Below are positions 1 through 9,400 of a stretch of DNA of 38,301 nucleotides, piece by piece. The notes beneath the pieces were generated by a model. It ran no database searches. It was given only the letters and a program-made list of their open reading frames with translations, and was not told the DNA's origin. The position numbers were made by a program, and so were the translations under genes. This DNA is from Zygophlyctis sp. KS116 (taxonomy: Eukaryota; Chytridiomycota): contig BAAFSQ010000083.1 in NCBI GenBank assembly GCA_054661495.1, positions 1 through 38,301 of the forward strand, read 5' to 3'. Positions within the stretch are counted from its first letter, which is position 1. Every line of letters starts with the position of its first letter.

Positions 1-109
1 CTACCTTAAACTGAGCTTCTCCTTCAGACTCAGTGTCAGAGTCAGCATAGTCTTTTGGATAAGTGCGAACAAGGTGACCGTCTGGCAAAGAAGGTATGAT
101 TTCTGCCAT
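1..109 (-). CDS. N-terminal fragment of an unidentified protein (runs off window)
   Basis: An ATG at 109 on the minus strand opens 36 codons that run off the left edge. The visible peptide starts MAEIIPSLPDGHLVRTYP and continues with an acidic DSDTESEGE stretch. Just before the edge the sequence reads AAG-GTAG, so the first exon may end there at a donor site, which would fit the many tiny introns of this window. I do not recognise the family. Support is the clean start and the codon quality only. Confidence 0.45.
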   Translation of the reverse strand, partial: MAEIIPSLPDGHLVRTYPKDYADSDTESEGEAQFKV

Positions 110-347
110 TTTTCATTTACTGGGTTCTACCACATGCGCACCACCGCTCGTTCGTCCGATGGAAGGATTGTAGTTTTTGGATGATATGATCACAGTATAT
201 ATAAACTGTGTGCTGCGACTAAAATAATATAATATTACGGGACAAGTTTTTTCAACTCCTACTTTTTCTAATTCAACCATCTATATTGGCTGTCGGGATG
301 ATCATATTTATGCAATTACTACATCTCAATAGCTAGAGATAAGATTT
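110..347. other. Intergenic region with no gene recognised
   Basis: This 238-nt stretch lies between the start of the left-edge gene and the stop of the small secreted protein, both on the minus strand. It must hold the promoter of the left-edge gene. A TATATATAAA run near 196 and a GC-richer patch near 130-170 are the only visible landmarks. I see no RNA gene or repeat. Confidence 0.4.
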
Positions 348-650
348 TTATTTCTTTTCTCTTAAAAAAATGGATGTACTTGCTCGACAATCATTTGATG
401 TCCGACAAGAAATACCAGTATCCTTACTTGACGGCCAGCCATCAGACGAAACTAAACAAGTTGATTTACTTGAACATCCTATAATGCAATCACTATCTTT
501 TGTGCAACTGCTAATCATTTCCCAAGATCTGGATGCACCTTTTTTCCAACAATACCCGTCTGAACAACCGCAAACATTATCCAAACAATTCAAAGCAAAC
601 ACTGTTTGAGTTAAAAGAAAAACAAAGATCATGGATGAGATTTTATTCAT
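348..650 (-). CDS. Small secreted cysteine-rich protein (100 aa)
   Basis: A single-exon ORF of 100 residues. Residues 1-19 form a textbook signal peptide: a charged start, a hydrophobic core IFVFLLTQTVF and an Ala at the expected cleavage site. The mature part holds ten cysteines at about 22, 27, 29, 34, 49, 55, 59, 65, 82 and 88, so a disulfide-rich extracellular fold is likely. Two segments, CTKDSDC and CRTSNDC, share the C-x4-D-C spacing seen in the two Cys-motif membrane proteins at 14237 and 28168. A plus-strand ORF at 370-609 overlaps it but has no signal, motif or family resemblance, so I take the minus strand as coding. The family is not recognised. A secreted effector or cell-surface role would be a guess. 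Confidence 0.6.
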   Translation of the reverse strand: MNKISSMIFVFLLTQTVFALNCLDNVCGCSDGYCWKKGASRSWEMISSCTKDSDCIIGCSSKSTCLVSSDGWPSSKDTGISCRTSNDCRASTSIFLREKK

Positions 651-781
651 TTAAAGAAGTGAAACATCACTGAAACTAAAGAGTAACATTTTTTCTGGAT
701 TAACCAAATTTTCGCGTTTCAAATCGCCATCGCCTGCGACAAGGAATCAAGTTTTGTGATAATCGCCTTGTTCAGAGCTGA

Positions 782-1110
782 ATGGAAAAGGGATTTGTTG
801 GTGGATCGCTGAAATTAAAGGGATCAAGTCATAAAGTTTCTAAAAAAAAGTAAGATATTGTTAAACTAAGGATCTAGAAAAGAGAAATCAGTAGTTGCAC
901 AAGGAGTGAAACAACCTCAAATGACCGCCACTGAATTAAAGTTTAAGGAAGTCTCCAGAAAAAGGGTATGATTGTAAATATTAAAAATAGTTGGAAGAAA
1001 AGTCTGAACAGATGGCATTAAAGTCTCACAAGGAAAAAGTAGCAGAATTCAATGCTTATTTAGAAAGATTGTCTGAACATCATGATATTCCTAAAGTTGG
1101 TCCAGGATAA
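782..1110 (+). CDS. FAM32A: FAM32A-like nuclear protein (91 aa, 3 exons)
   Basis: Joining three exons across introns 850-877 (28 nt) and 966-990 (25 nt) gives 91 residues. The N-terminus carries the family's GSLKLKG element followed by a Lys-rich run. The C-terminus [20 protein letters not shown], then HDIPKVGPG, is the hallmark of FAM32A, whose human form ends KVEDFNRHLDTLTEHYDIPKV-like. FAM32A is a small, Lys-rich nuclear protein found in spliceosomal C* and P complexes near 3' splice-site exon ligation. That is notable next to the very short introns here, but the link is only suggestive. The stop lies 15 nt upstream of the next gene's ATG on the same strand. The ORF is invisible without the introns; the first stop falls inside intron 1. 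Confidence 0.85.
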
Positions 1111-1125
1111 CAACTCCGACATTAA

Positions 1126-2796
1126 ATGCAGGAATTCTCAGTATCGCAAGTGTCGAAACATTCAAAGGAAAACGATTGCTGGATAATTATCAGAGACCAA
1201 GTAAATATAAATTGAGAATCTTATTAAAGGTATATGACGTTTCATCATACATTGATCTTCATCCAGGAGGTCGACGTGTATTGCTTTCAGTCGCAGGAAC
1301 AGATGCAACTGAAATATTTGAGAGACACCATAATGTCATGGTTGTACTGAAAAAGTATGAAAGATTCAAGATTGGCTCCATTGTCGGTGCAAAGAGTGTT
1401 TCAACAGAGGAAAAATACCTGTTATCAGAGCCGACATGGCATGATTCTAAATCGCCTTACTATAAAGATTCTCACAGGAAATTGCAAGTTTGGGCAAGAA
1501 AAGTTGTAGATGAATATCTGATGCCATTTATTGGGGAATGGGATAGAATGGGAAAAGCACCTACAGAAATATACAAGACATTTGCTTCTATTGGATATTT
1601 ATCTGGATTAACTGGAACTGGATGGCCAAAAGAGTCTCCAGTCCCACCACCAGTTGGAATTTCACCTGCTGTAAGTACTGGATTATAATTTTACAGGAGT
1701 TTGATATATTTCACGAACTGATACTATCGGATGAGTTGGCTAGAATAGGTAATTGAAATTTAGTAATCATAGGAAGTACTGGAGTAGGAGCTGTTCTTAC
1801 TCTGGGGCCTAGTATTGCTTTACCGCCAATTATATATTTTGGGACAAAAGAGCAAAAAGAGGCTATTATAAAGCCAGTTCTTTCAGGCGAAAAAACAATC
1901 TGTTTAGCAATTACAGGTATAATTAATTTTTAAAGAAACTTAGAGCCTTATGCTGGGTCTGATGTTGCAAATATCCAAACTACGGCCATAAAATCAAAAG
2001 ATGAGAATGGGATAGAATATTTTTCTGTAAATGGTGAGAAAAAATGGATTACTAATGGGATGTGGGCAGACTATTTTGTAGCTGCGGGTAACTTTTTTGA
2101 AGATTAAGAATAGCACGGACAGGAGGGCCTGGGATGAATGGGATTTCTTTGCTATTGCTCGAAAAGAGTATGTCTGGTTTAGATGTAAGGCCAGTTGTGT
2201 GTCAAGGAAATGCTTGCGCTGGGACTGCATATGTAACGTTAGAGAATGTACGTGTTCCTATTAAAAATGTCATTGGAAAACTTAACCAGGGTTTCAAGGC
2301 AATCATGTTCAATTTCAATCATGAGCGGCTGGGAATTATCATAACTTCAATACGCTCATCCAGAATGTGTTACGAAATTGCAATGAAATATTCCAATCGT
2401 AGAAAAGCTTTTGGGGTGACTCTCTTTGAACAGGGGGTGATTCGGAATAAACTGGCACACATGGTCCGGCAAATTGAAGCTTCTTATGCCTGGCTAGAGG
2501 CTATCACGTATCAGCTTTCAAGTATGAATCATCAAGAAGCTGCTTTGAAGTTGGGAGGGCCGATTGCGCTACTTAAGGCTCAATCTACAGTCACTTTTGA
2601 ATATTGTGCAAGGGAAGCAAGTCAGATTTTGGGAGGGATATCCTATACAAAGGGCGGAGTTGGAGAATGGGTCGAAAGACTTTATAGAGATGTTCGCTCA
2701 ATGGCTATACCTGGAGGGAGTGAAGAAATTATGCTTGATCTAGGAATCAGACAAGTTCAAAAATTAAGCAAATTATCAATCAGTGCAAAGTTATGA
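1126..2796 (+). CDS. Cytochrome b5-acyl-CoA dehydrogenase fusion (512 aa)
   Basis: Six exons join across introns 1201-1229, 1671-1696, 1749-1772, 1917-1943 and 2088-2113 (29, 26, 24, 27 and 26 nt). Residues 1-80 are a cytochrome b5 domain with the heme ligand in [10 protein letters not shown] and the second His in FERHHN. From about residue 100 follows a complete FAD acyl-CoA dehydrogenase: [10 protein letters not shown] and WITNG in the middle domain, NHERLGI and YSNRRKAFG in the C-terminal helices, and [15 protein letters not shown] at the end. This domain order is typical of a fungal acyl-CoA dehydrogenase family; the heme domain is thought to pass or accept electrons, but the substrate is unknown. 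The ATG at 1126 gives the natural b5 start. A nearer in-frame acceptor in intron 3 would insert three residues; the family alignment favours the 24-nt form. Confidence 0.92.
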
Positions 2797-2819
2797 ATTT
2801 GAAAAATAAATGTGAATTA

Positions 2820-4976
2820 TCAAAATTCTAAAACTCGTTGAAGCGAAGGAGATACTCCCAATTGAGGTGCTGTTTTAGCATTGTGTCTATTTTTTAATGC
2901 TTCGATATATGTAGTGTATTTATTGATTTCTGAATCAAGATATGCCTTTTTTTTGGACCAATTGGAGATAGCCAGCTCTTTCACAGAAGAATCGGGATAC
3001 TAAATTGATAAATGTTAAACCTTCCTACCATAATCTCAATTGCATGTTTGTACTGTTCATGAAGTTCTGATTCCCTCTTGATTATTGATATTTGACTTTC
3101 AAAATTGTTGATTTGCTTTTCCTAAACAGTTAAAATACGAATTATATATACAGCGTCTAAGTTGCTAACTAAGGCATTTCTAAAGTTGTGAATCGGCCTT
3201 TCCCAAATATTTAGATTTATCTCGCTTGGTATGTAACATGGTAGCTGACTGAAATCAACTGTTTCACCCCCCAATTGAGCTTTTTTGATAGCCCATTCAA
3301 TCTTATTCCAACCATAGTCTATACTTGACAACACATCTCGAAGGGGCTCTTTTGATCTTGATGCCGCACAGTAATTAATATTATGAGCCCAAGTTTCTTT
3401 AGATTCTAAAGAAGGAACTTGAAATAAATATGTTGATCCATTTCCCAATCTCACCGAAAAAACATGCGGCCTTTTAACTGAATAAGACATATGACGAAGA
3501 GGCTCAGCAACTGCGTGCAATAAATCTAATTTTTCTGGCCCGTCACTGGTTAACTTGAATTGATAAGCTGACGGTCCTGTTGGAGGCAAAGATGGATCCG
3601 AAGATCGCAGTTTTTTTCCATCGTATGGCAGGATAACTAACTTAACCCCGCTATCATTCATTTTTAAAATCAGCCTGCTCTTGAACCATCGCCTATTTCT
3701 GGCTTTTTGGTCAAATTTTTCCAGCATATGTTTCCTTATTACTACACCTTCATATATTTTTTCATATTCATTATTTGAAAGTTTTTGATCTAGTGACTTG
3801 GCTGGACGAATCGAACGATGCAAGAAACCTTTAAACCCCAAAAATGTTCTAGAGGAAGTTGACGAGGAGGCAGCTGAAAAATATGATGCGGAAGACATGC
3901 CTGATGATAATGACCAAGATGAATTGTTTCGCGATAAATTATAAAAAGAATTGGTAGGTTCTGTTGAAGTAAGTAGATCTCCATGAGTAAATCCTTTATT
4001 CCTAACTGAACTATAATAATTCTAATTTTAAAAAAGAACTATTCATACCTTTAAAAGAGATTGAAGATTTTTCTTCCAGTCCCTCTTACTTGAATCGGAT
4101 TTAGAAATTTCTTTTAGTTCTTGATTATTTTCAATCATACTTATAACCAAATCCATTGTATTCTTTAGGAAATCCTTTTTTGTCATTTTATGATTTTGCT
4201 TGAGTCCAACATTTGCAATATTCAAATCCGTATTTAAGAGAACTAAAGAAAAAAGAATTCCATATGTAATATCTTTAATTAATCATTTCAACTCTTACCA
4301 ACACTTAAAAAGACATCCCTCATTTTTTCATTACAATCCCAATATCTCTGAGAAATCTGAAAAAGCAATCGATCAATCACCTGAGTCTCTCCCAAAATAT
4401 CAATTTTCTTACAAACTTTCCTGAATGCATCATCAATATCCATTTCAGAAAAATTAAATTCATTAATATATGATTTTAAAACTGATATATGATAAGCATC
4501 ACTTGATATTATTGCTAAAAGAATGATTACTTTCTACCGAGAATTGAAACGATTTCAGATTGTTGTACATCAACATTTCCATGAAACAATAATTTCCCAT
4601 AATTTTCGGGTGTATATTGAGGTGAATCTTTGACATCTGCTGTATCTAAATTGTCTAAAACTATTGAAATGTTGTTTATACTATCGGGAGATTCTATGAC
4701 TTGCTTCTCATCTGCAGCTGTTAATGAGCTGTTCAGGTTCTGCTTCTTATCTTTAAATGTCAAAATACTAGAAGATGATATCCAAGTCTGTCTGTTTTGT
4801 GTAAATGAATTTCTGTGCTTTCGGACAAAACTGGAAACTCGCTCTATATGTGATGATTCAACCCCCTCTGATTGCGGCTCGCTTGTTAATTCTCCTAATG
4901 TGATTATTTTGTCAAGCGATGGCTTTATTCTAATGCATTCGTCTGATTTAGTTGGCTTAACTAGTTGCTGATCCAT
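2820..4976 (-). CDS. Sec7-PH Arf GTPase exchange factor, EFA6/PSD-like (663 aa)
   Basis: Six exons join across introns 4515-4537 (23 nt), 4243-4298 (56 nt, the longest in the window), 4022-4048 (27), 3122-3151 (30) and 3000-3028 (29). After about 140 polar residues comes a Sec7 domain with FNFSEMDIDDAFRK, the catalytic glutamate loop GETQVIDRLL and the VLLNTDLNIANVG helix. A Ser-rich linker leads to a PH domain (YEGVVIRKHM, RWFKSRLILKM, KRPHVFSVRLGNGSTYLFQV, WAHNINYCAA), then a helical tail. This order and the PH strand pattern match EFA6/PSD-type exchange factors, which activate Arf6-like GTPases at the plasma membrane. The start ATG lies 36 nt from the divergent MOB1 start. The catalytic Glu is retained, so it should be active. 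Closest to EFA6; the fungal Yel1 group is the alternative. Confidence 0.87.
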
Positions 4977-5012
4977 TACTTTGACACGTCGCGAGGGAAA
5001 AGTTTGCGTGAA

Positions 5013-5636
5013 ATGAAAATTCTCGCGATTTCACTCGACGCCAGTTCCGGACAAGAGCGAATAGAGACTACGCCGCAAGATACTATATGCGATTACTCTG
5101 CTATAGTATCGGGATCTGAAAAATTGAAGGATCTAGTCAAATGTCCACCATACAAGGATCAGGACGAATGGATAGCATTAAATCTTTTCAATTTCTATGT
5201 CCATGTACTAATATTGGTAATTTAATCATAGATCAATCTACTCTATGGGACAGTTTTAGAGTTTTGCACAGATACAGAGTGTGGGATCATGAATGCAGGT
5301 CCTATATTTGAGTATACCTGGTATGATGAGATCTCAAAGACACAAATTACATTATCTGCCCCTAAATACATTCAAAACTTGATGTCGTGGATAGAATCGA
5401 AAATGAATAATATCAATGCGTTAAATTCAGATGATTTCAAGATTTTAACGCAAACAATTTTCAAAAGATTGTTTAGAGTATATGCTCATATTTATCATTG
5501 TCATTTTTCACAAATTATCGCATTAGGACAAGAGCCACATATTAATACTAGTTTAAAGCATTTTATTCTTTTTTCCAAGGAATATGATTTAATTGAAGAA
5601 ACCGAGGTATATTTTCCTTTTAATCAGCTAGTTTAG
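5013..5636 (+). CDS. MOB1: MOB1-type kinase activator (198 aa)
   Basis: Two exons join across intron 5205-5231 (27 nt). The product matches Mob1/phocein proteins almost throughout: GSEKLKDLV, DEWIALNLFNF, INLLYGTVLEFCT, the zinc-binding Cys pair in CTDTEC, YEYTW-like FEYTWYDE, SAPKYIQNLMSWIE, then KRLFRVYAHIYHCHF and NTSLKHFILFSKEYDLI with the His zinc ligands. MOB1 binds and activates NDR/LATS-family kinases in mitotic exit, septation and Hippo signalling. The ATG at 5013 is preferred; an upstream ATG at 4965 would overlap the start codon of the Sec7 gene. The 3' end could be extended by a 30-nt intron, but the unspliced tail EVYFPFNQLV aligns with the family's ELAPLQELI, so I keep the stop at 5636. 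Confidence 0.9.
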
Positions 5637-5673
5637 ACCATTACAAGACTTTTTAAAAGCTTTAATAAACTAA

Positions 5674-6318
5674 TTAATCTTTTTCATAATCTAATCTGAG
5701 AGCATTATCAGGACTTGTCCATTTTGGTGATTGGATATATTTCCATGGTTTCTTACTCCAGACTGGTTGAGTAAATTGAACTGGTTTAGTATCTTTTAGA
5801 GTAATAAACAATTGTCTCTTTTTAAAACTTTGTACAAGTGTTTCAAAGTCTTTTTCTTCTCTAGTTGGATTTGGATTTCTTTCTCCCAATACTATTTTAA
5901 CATGAGATTTGGGATTATGCATGATTCCAAACCTTCCTCTTCCATGGAAATTAATTTTTTTTCTGTAAACTCCCTTCCCAACAATGACTTGCTTCAAGTA
6001 ATAATTGTTTGGATCTAGATTATAATTATGTCCAAGAGTTGCACTGACTCTATGCAACATTTTAGCAATATGTAATGCTGGCCTACGAGGATTAAAGTCC
6101 ATTTGTATTTTAGCTTTTTTGAGAGACATATTCTGAATCAGTCGAGTCAAATGATTAACCTTTTTGTATGATCCTCTAAAGTTTCCAGTAGAAAACATTG
6201 GGAGTTTAACCGGCTCCTTTATTTGATTAGCTTCAGCAACAACCTTTTGTAGCAGATTAGATGCACTACTATTGTATCTCTGGCCAATAATGAAACGATT
6301 CATCAGCAAACGATTCAT
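5674..6318 (-). CDS. MRPL22: Mitochondrial ribosomal protein uL22m (214 aa)
   Basis: A single uninterrupted exon. The centre is a bacterial-type L22 domain: FNPRRPALHIAKMLHRV corresponds to the helix that follows the tunnel-lining start. YNLDPNNYYLKQVIVGKG and KKINFHGRGRFGIM form the extended hairpin with the conserved GRGR near its tip, which reaches into the peptide exit tunnel. The N-terminus (MNRLLMNRFIIGQRYNSSAS) is Arg-rich, lacks acids and looks like a mitochondrial presequence. The C-terminal 60 residues, with KKPWKYIQSPKW, are the extension found in mitochondrial forms. It lies convergent with MOB1, 37 nt away. One of few long genes here without an intron. Confidence 0.88.
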   Translation of the reverse strand: MNRLLMNRFIIGQRYNSSASNLLQKVVAEANQIKEPVKLPMFSTGNFRGSYKKVNHLTRLIQNMSLKKAKIQMDFNPRRPALHIAKMLHRVSATLGHNYNLDPNNYYLKQVIVGKGVYRKKINFHGRGRFGIMHNPKSHVKIVLGERNPNPTREEKDFETLVQSFKKRQLFITLKDTKPVQFTQPVWSKKPWKYIQSPKWTSPDNALRLDYEKD

Positions 6319-6434
6319 TTTTTTCCACTAACCCTGCCACTGGATATAAACCCTAATGTTTAACTGAAATTCGTGAATTATAGACGTTATTCATCTTTTT
6401 TCCAGAAAGATGATTTAATACAAAATTTAAATAA

Positions 6435-9400
6435 TTAACTTGGATAGAATTTTCCAAAGAGCTGTCGTCCCTTGTCATGAAGCTCAGTCATTGGCGTAAC
6501 TGGCTTTGATTCTTCTAAACTGCTCTTTAGATTGGAATCTGACATTGCATCTTCAGATTTTGTCCGGCGAGAGGCTGCATATGATACATTAGAATCATTA
6601 CTAGATGATTCAGAAGTTGAGCGTCTTTTACGTCTTAGTAGTTTTTCAACAAATGTTTTTTTACTCTTGATACTTGCAGTTTCAGCTTGAGCTGCATCAA
6701 GATCAGCTGCTAATAGTGAAGTTTGACTACCTTGACGATTCTCTAAAGTTTTTTTCTTTGGGAATATTTTTTCTCGGACTAGTGCACCGGTATTGGCAAA
6801 TATTACACGAATCGCATCACGACGTATCTCTTGAATGAAATTATACCAGGACCAAGTCTTGTTACGGTACTCCAGAGTCGGTAAAAAGAATGGGAACATG
6901 TATAAATCTTCTAGATTCTTTTCTTTTGATCCCTAAAATTTAGAAAGTTAAAAATAATCATTACCTTGTAGCTTATACAATGATTAGCTCCGGGAACTTT
7001 GATGAAAATAAATGATTTGTTGTTAGAAGCTCGAGACTGCATCAGTTTTAAGTCTTTGGCAGATTCAAGCTGTTGAAGGGATGAAAAAATTAAATCATCA
7101 TCGGCAGTGAAACTGGAATCCCGAGTATCTTTAACACCAGATGAATAACCTCTAGATGGAAAAAAGTAGGTCATCAGACTTTTTCCAATATCAAAAGTCA
7201 TTTGAATCAATAGAGGGAAAATATTGATCTCGAAATGATGAAATACTTGAATGCCAGCTACGGGTGGTATTTCCTTCCACAAAAATCTTAACATCTTATT
7301 CTTGTTGAAATTAACCACAGTATTTTGGGAAATATAGGGAGACAAAACATTTCTGAATGAGTTCGGAGTATTAGTTAGATTTTCAATGAGGAGCGAGTCA
7401 ATTTCTAGGGTGCTGGATGCTGATGAGTCTTCGTAACCAATAGATTCAAATTGTGGATTGGTTATAGTTAGCCGGCAAAACTCTCCATTGGCATCAATCA
7501 GCCTCCACAACAATTTGTCAATTGAGACACCAATCTTTGAGTTGACAGCAGCCGATCCCCTTTTGGTTTCCAAATTATAAGTTGTTTTAAAAGCCTCGAT
7601 TAATATAAAAAGTTCATCTTGGTATAATGCTAAAGATTTTCTTAAACCATCCGTGCCTGGTTCTGTTTGAGATGAGCCAGAAGGATCATAACGGAGAAAC
7701 GCATCAGTTCTCTTGATCTTTTCCTGAAATGAAACAATTGAATCCAAAACCTTTGATATTTCTTCTTGACTTTGGTCCAGAAAGATCATCATTTTCTTAA
7801 GTTGTTCATTTCTGAAACCCCGCATGGGATCTTTATAAATTAGTAAATTAGTGAGAGTGTCACATATAACAAGATATTCTCCTGAAGTTAATGAGGCTTC
7901 AAATTCAGGAAAACCTATATGCATCACGTCTATTAAATCATCACTATTTGAATGTTTTTTTGATTGAACAAACAGTGGATTGTGTTTATCTCGAATAATT
8001 CGCATAGCCGTATTTTCAACAACTCTTTTTAGGTCTTCCGAATCAAGAGAGTGGTCAATTAGACATTCAATCGGAACCCAAATTGGCCAGGTATTGATAT
8101 CTAAAGAAGACATGGGTGTCTCTAGTAGAGTGGTTTTGAGCTTTAGATCTGTACTTCGAACGATGAAAAATTGTGCGTCACTTATCGAATAAACATTTCG
8201 ATTCTTGACAGTGTTTTGAGTTTTGTCGGAATCGTCGTAACCTAAATCAAAGGTAATATCCGTCTTATTTCGAATAGATATTGCCTTATAGTGCATAACA
8301 CTTGCAGTCACGACCACAGATTGCAAGCAGGTGCTACCGTCCTCATTTTTGACAAGAGATTCAAAACTTATCTGTGAATTTATAAGCTGCACTTGTACGT
8401 CTCCGATCGCAAAATTGTCATGGGCAACGAAATCAGGATTGTCTGGATCTTTTGATGCAATATAATTATTTGCTGATAAATTAGAAGCTAAACGAGTTAA
8501 AGTGGGTGGATATAGTGATTTTCTTCTCCCTGTTTCTCTTTCTTCGTTTTTGTCTAAAGCATCTGTTGACTGCATTCTTTCATTAGGGACGAAAATTCTA
8601 TTTGAATTTTTAACATCTTTTAACAGCATTCCAAGAATATAATCCAGAGATATCTGCCCATCTTTTTTGATTTCAAACGCATTTCTGTTTGAAGATCCTT
8701 GGTAAGAGAATGTTTTATTCGGAAGCTGAATGGCTGCATCAGCCTTTTTCACCTTAATCAGCTCAGTGATTGTTTTAACGGCACTATATGAAGTACAGTA
8801 TCTGAGAGCATAATTACGATCTATCATGTCGAAAAGTTTAAAAATAACATTACGAACGTTGGACTTCCACAAAAACGTTATGTTATGTACGTCAATTTGA
8901 TGCCTAAAAGGAGCTGTATGGCCGTCGAGTTTTATCGGTTCCTGCTCTTCTCGCGCTAATATAATTTATTAACTATATTTTACCTAAATTGATTCTTAAC
9001 TCACACCTTTTAATGTAAGCTTCAATCACTGCCTTTTTTTCATACAGGAGTGCTAATTGGTCGCCTAATTCATCAGCTTCCTTGAATATTAATCTAAAAA
9101 AATTTACCGCTTTTAATGAGTTATCAAAAAACACCATCATTCTTGAAGAAATTGATTGCTGAAGTTTCAAACAGTGCCATATTTGCGCCTCTAGCTGAAT
9201 CAATCTTTCCTCGAATAATTGAATTTGGACTTTGTAAAGGTCTTGAATATTAAAATAAAAATTAAATACCTATGCTTTTACGGTTTTCTTGCTCGGCTGC
9301 ATTTTTTGGATCTTGGCTTCGTCGATAATATGTTAATTTCGGAGAAGAAATGAAGGGACAAATCCGAATATCCGATAAATTAGGAGTTAAATAAAAGTCT

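Noticed and set aside
370-609. Plus-strand ORF of 79 codons opposite the small secreted protein
   Set aside because: No signal, motif or family resemblance; the minus strand has a textbook signal peptide and ten cysteines.
4989-5028. Two TCGCGA words around the MOB1 start as a promoter motif
   Set aside because: The same word occurs in coding DNA elsewhere (near 3930 and 23464), and a few copies are expected by chance in a window of this size.
5609-5699. Extra 3' intron and exon of MOB1 that would overlap the ribosomal protein gene
   Set aside because: The unspliced tail EVYFPFNQLV aligns with the family's conserved C-terminus.
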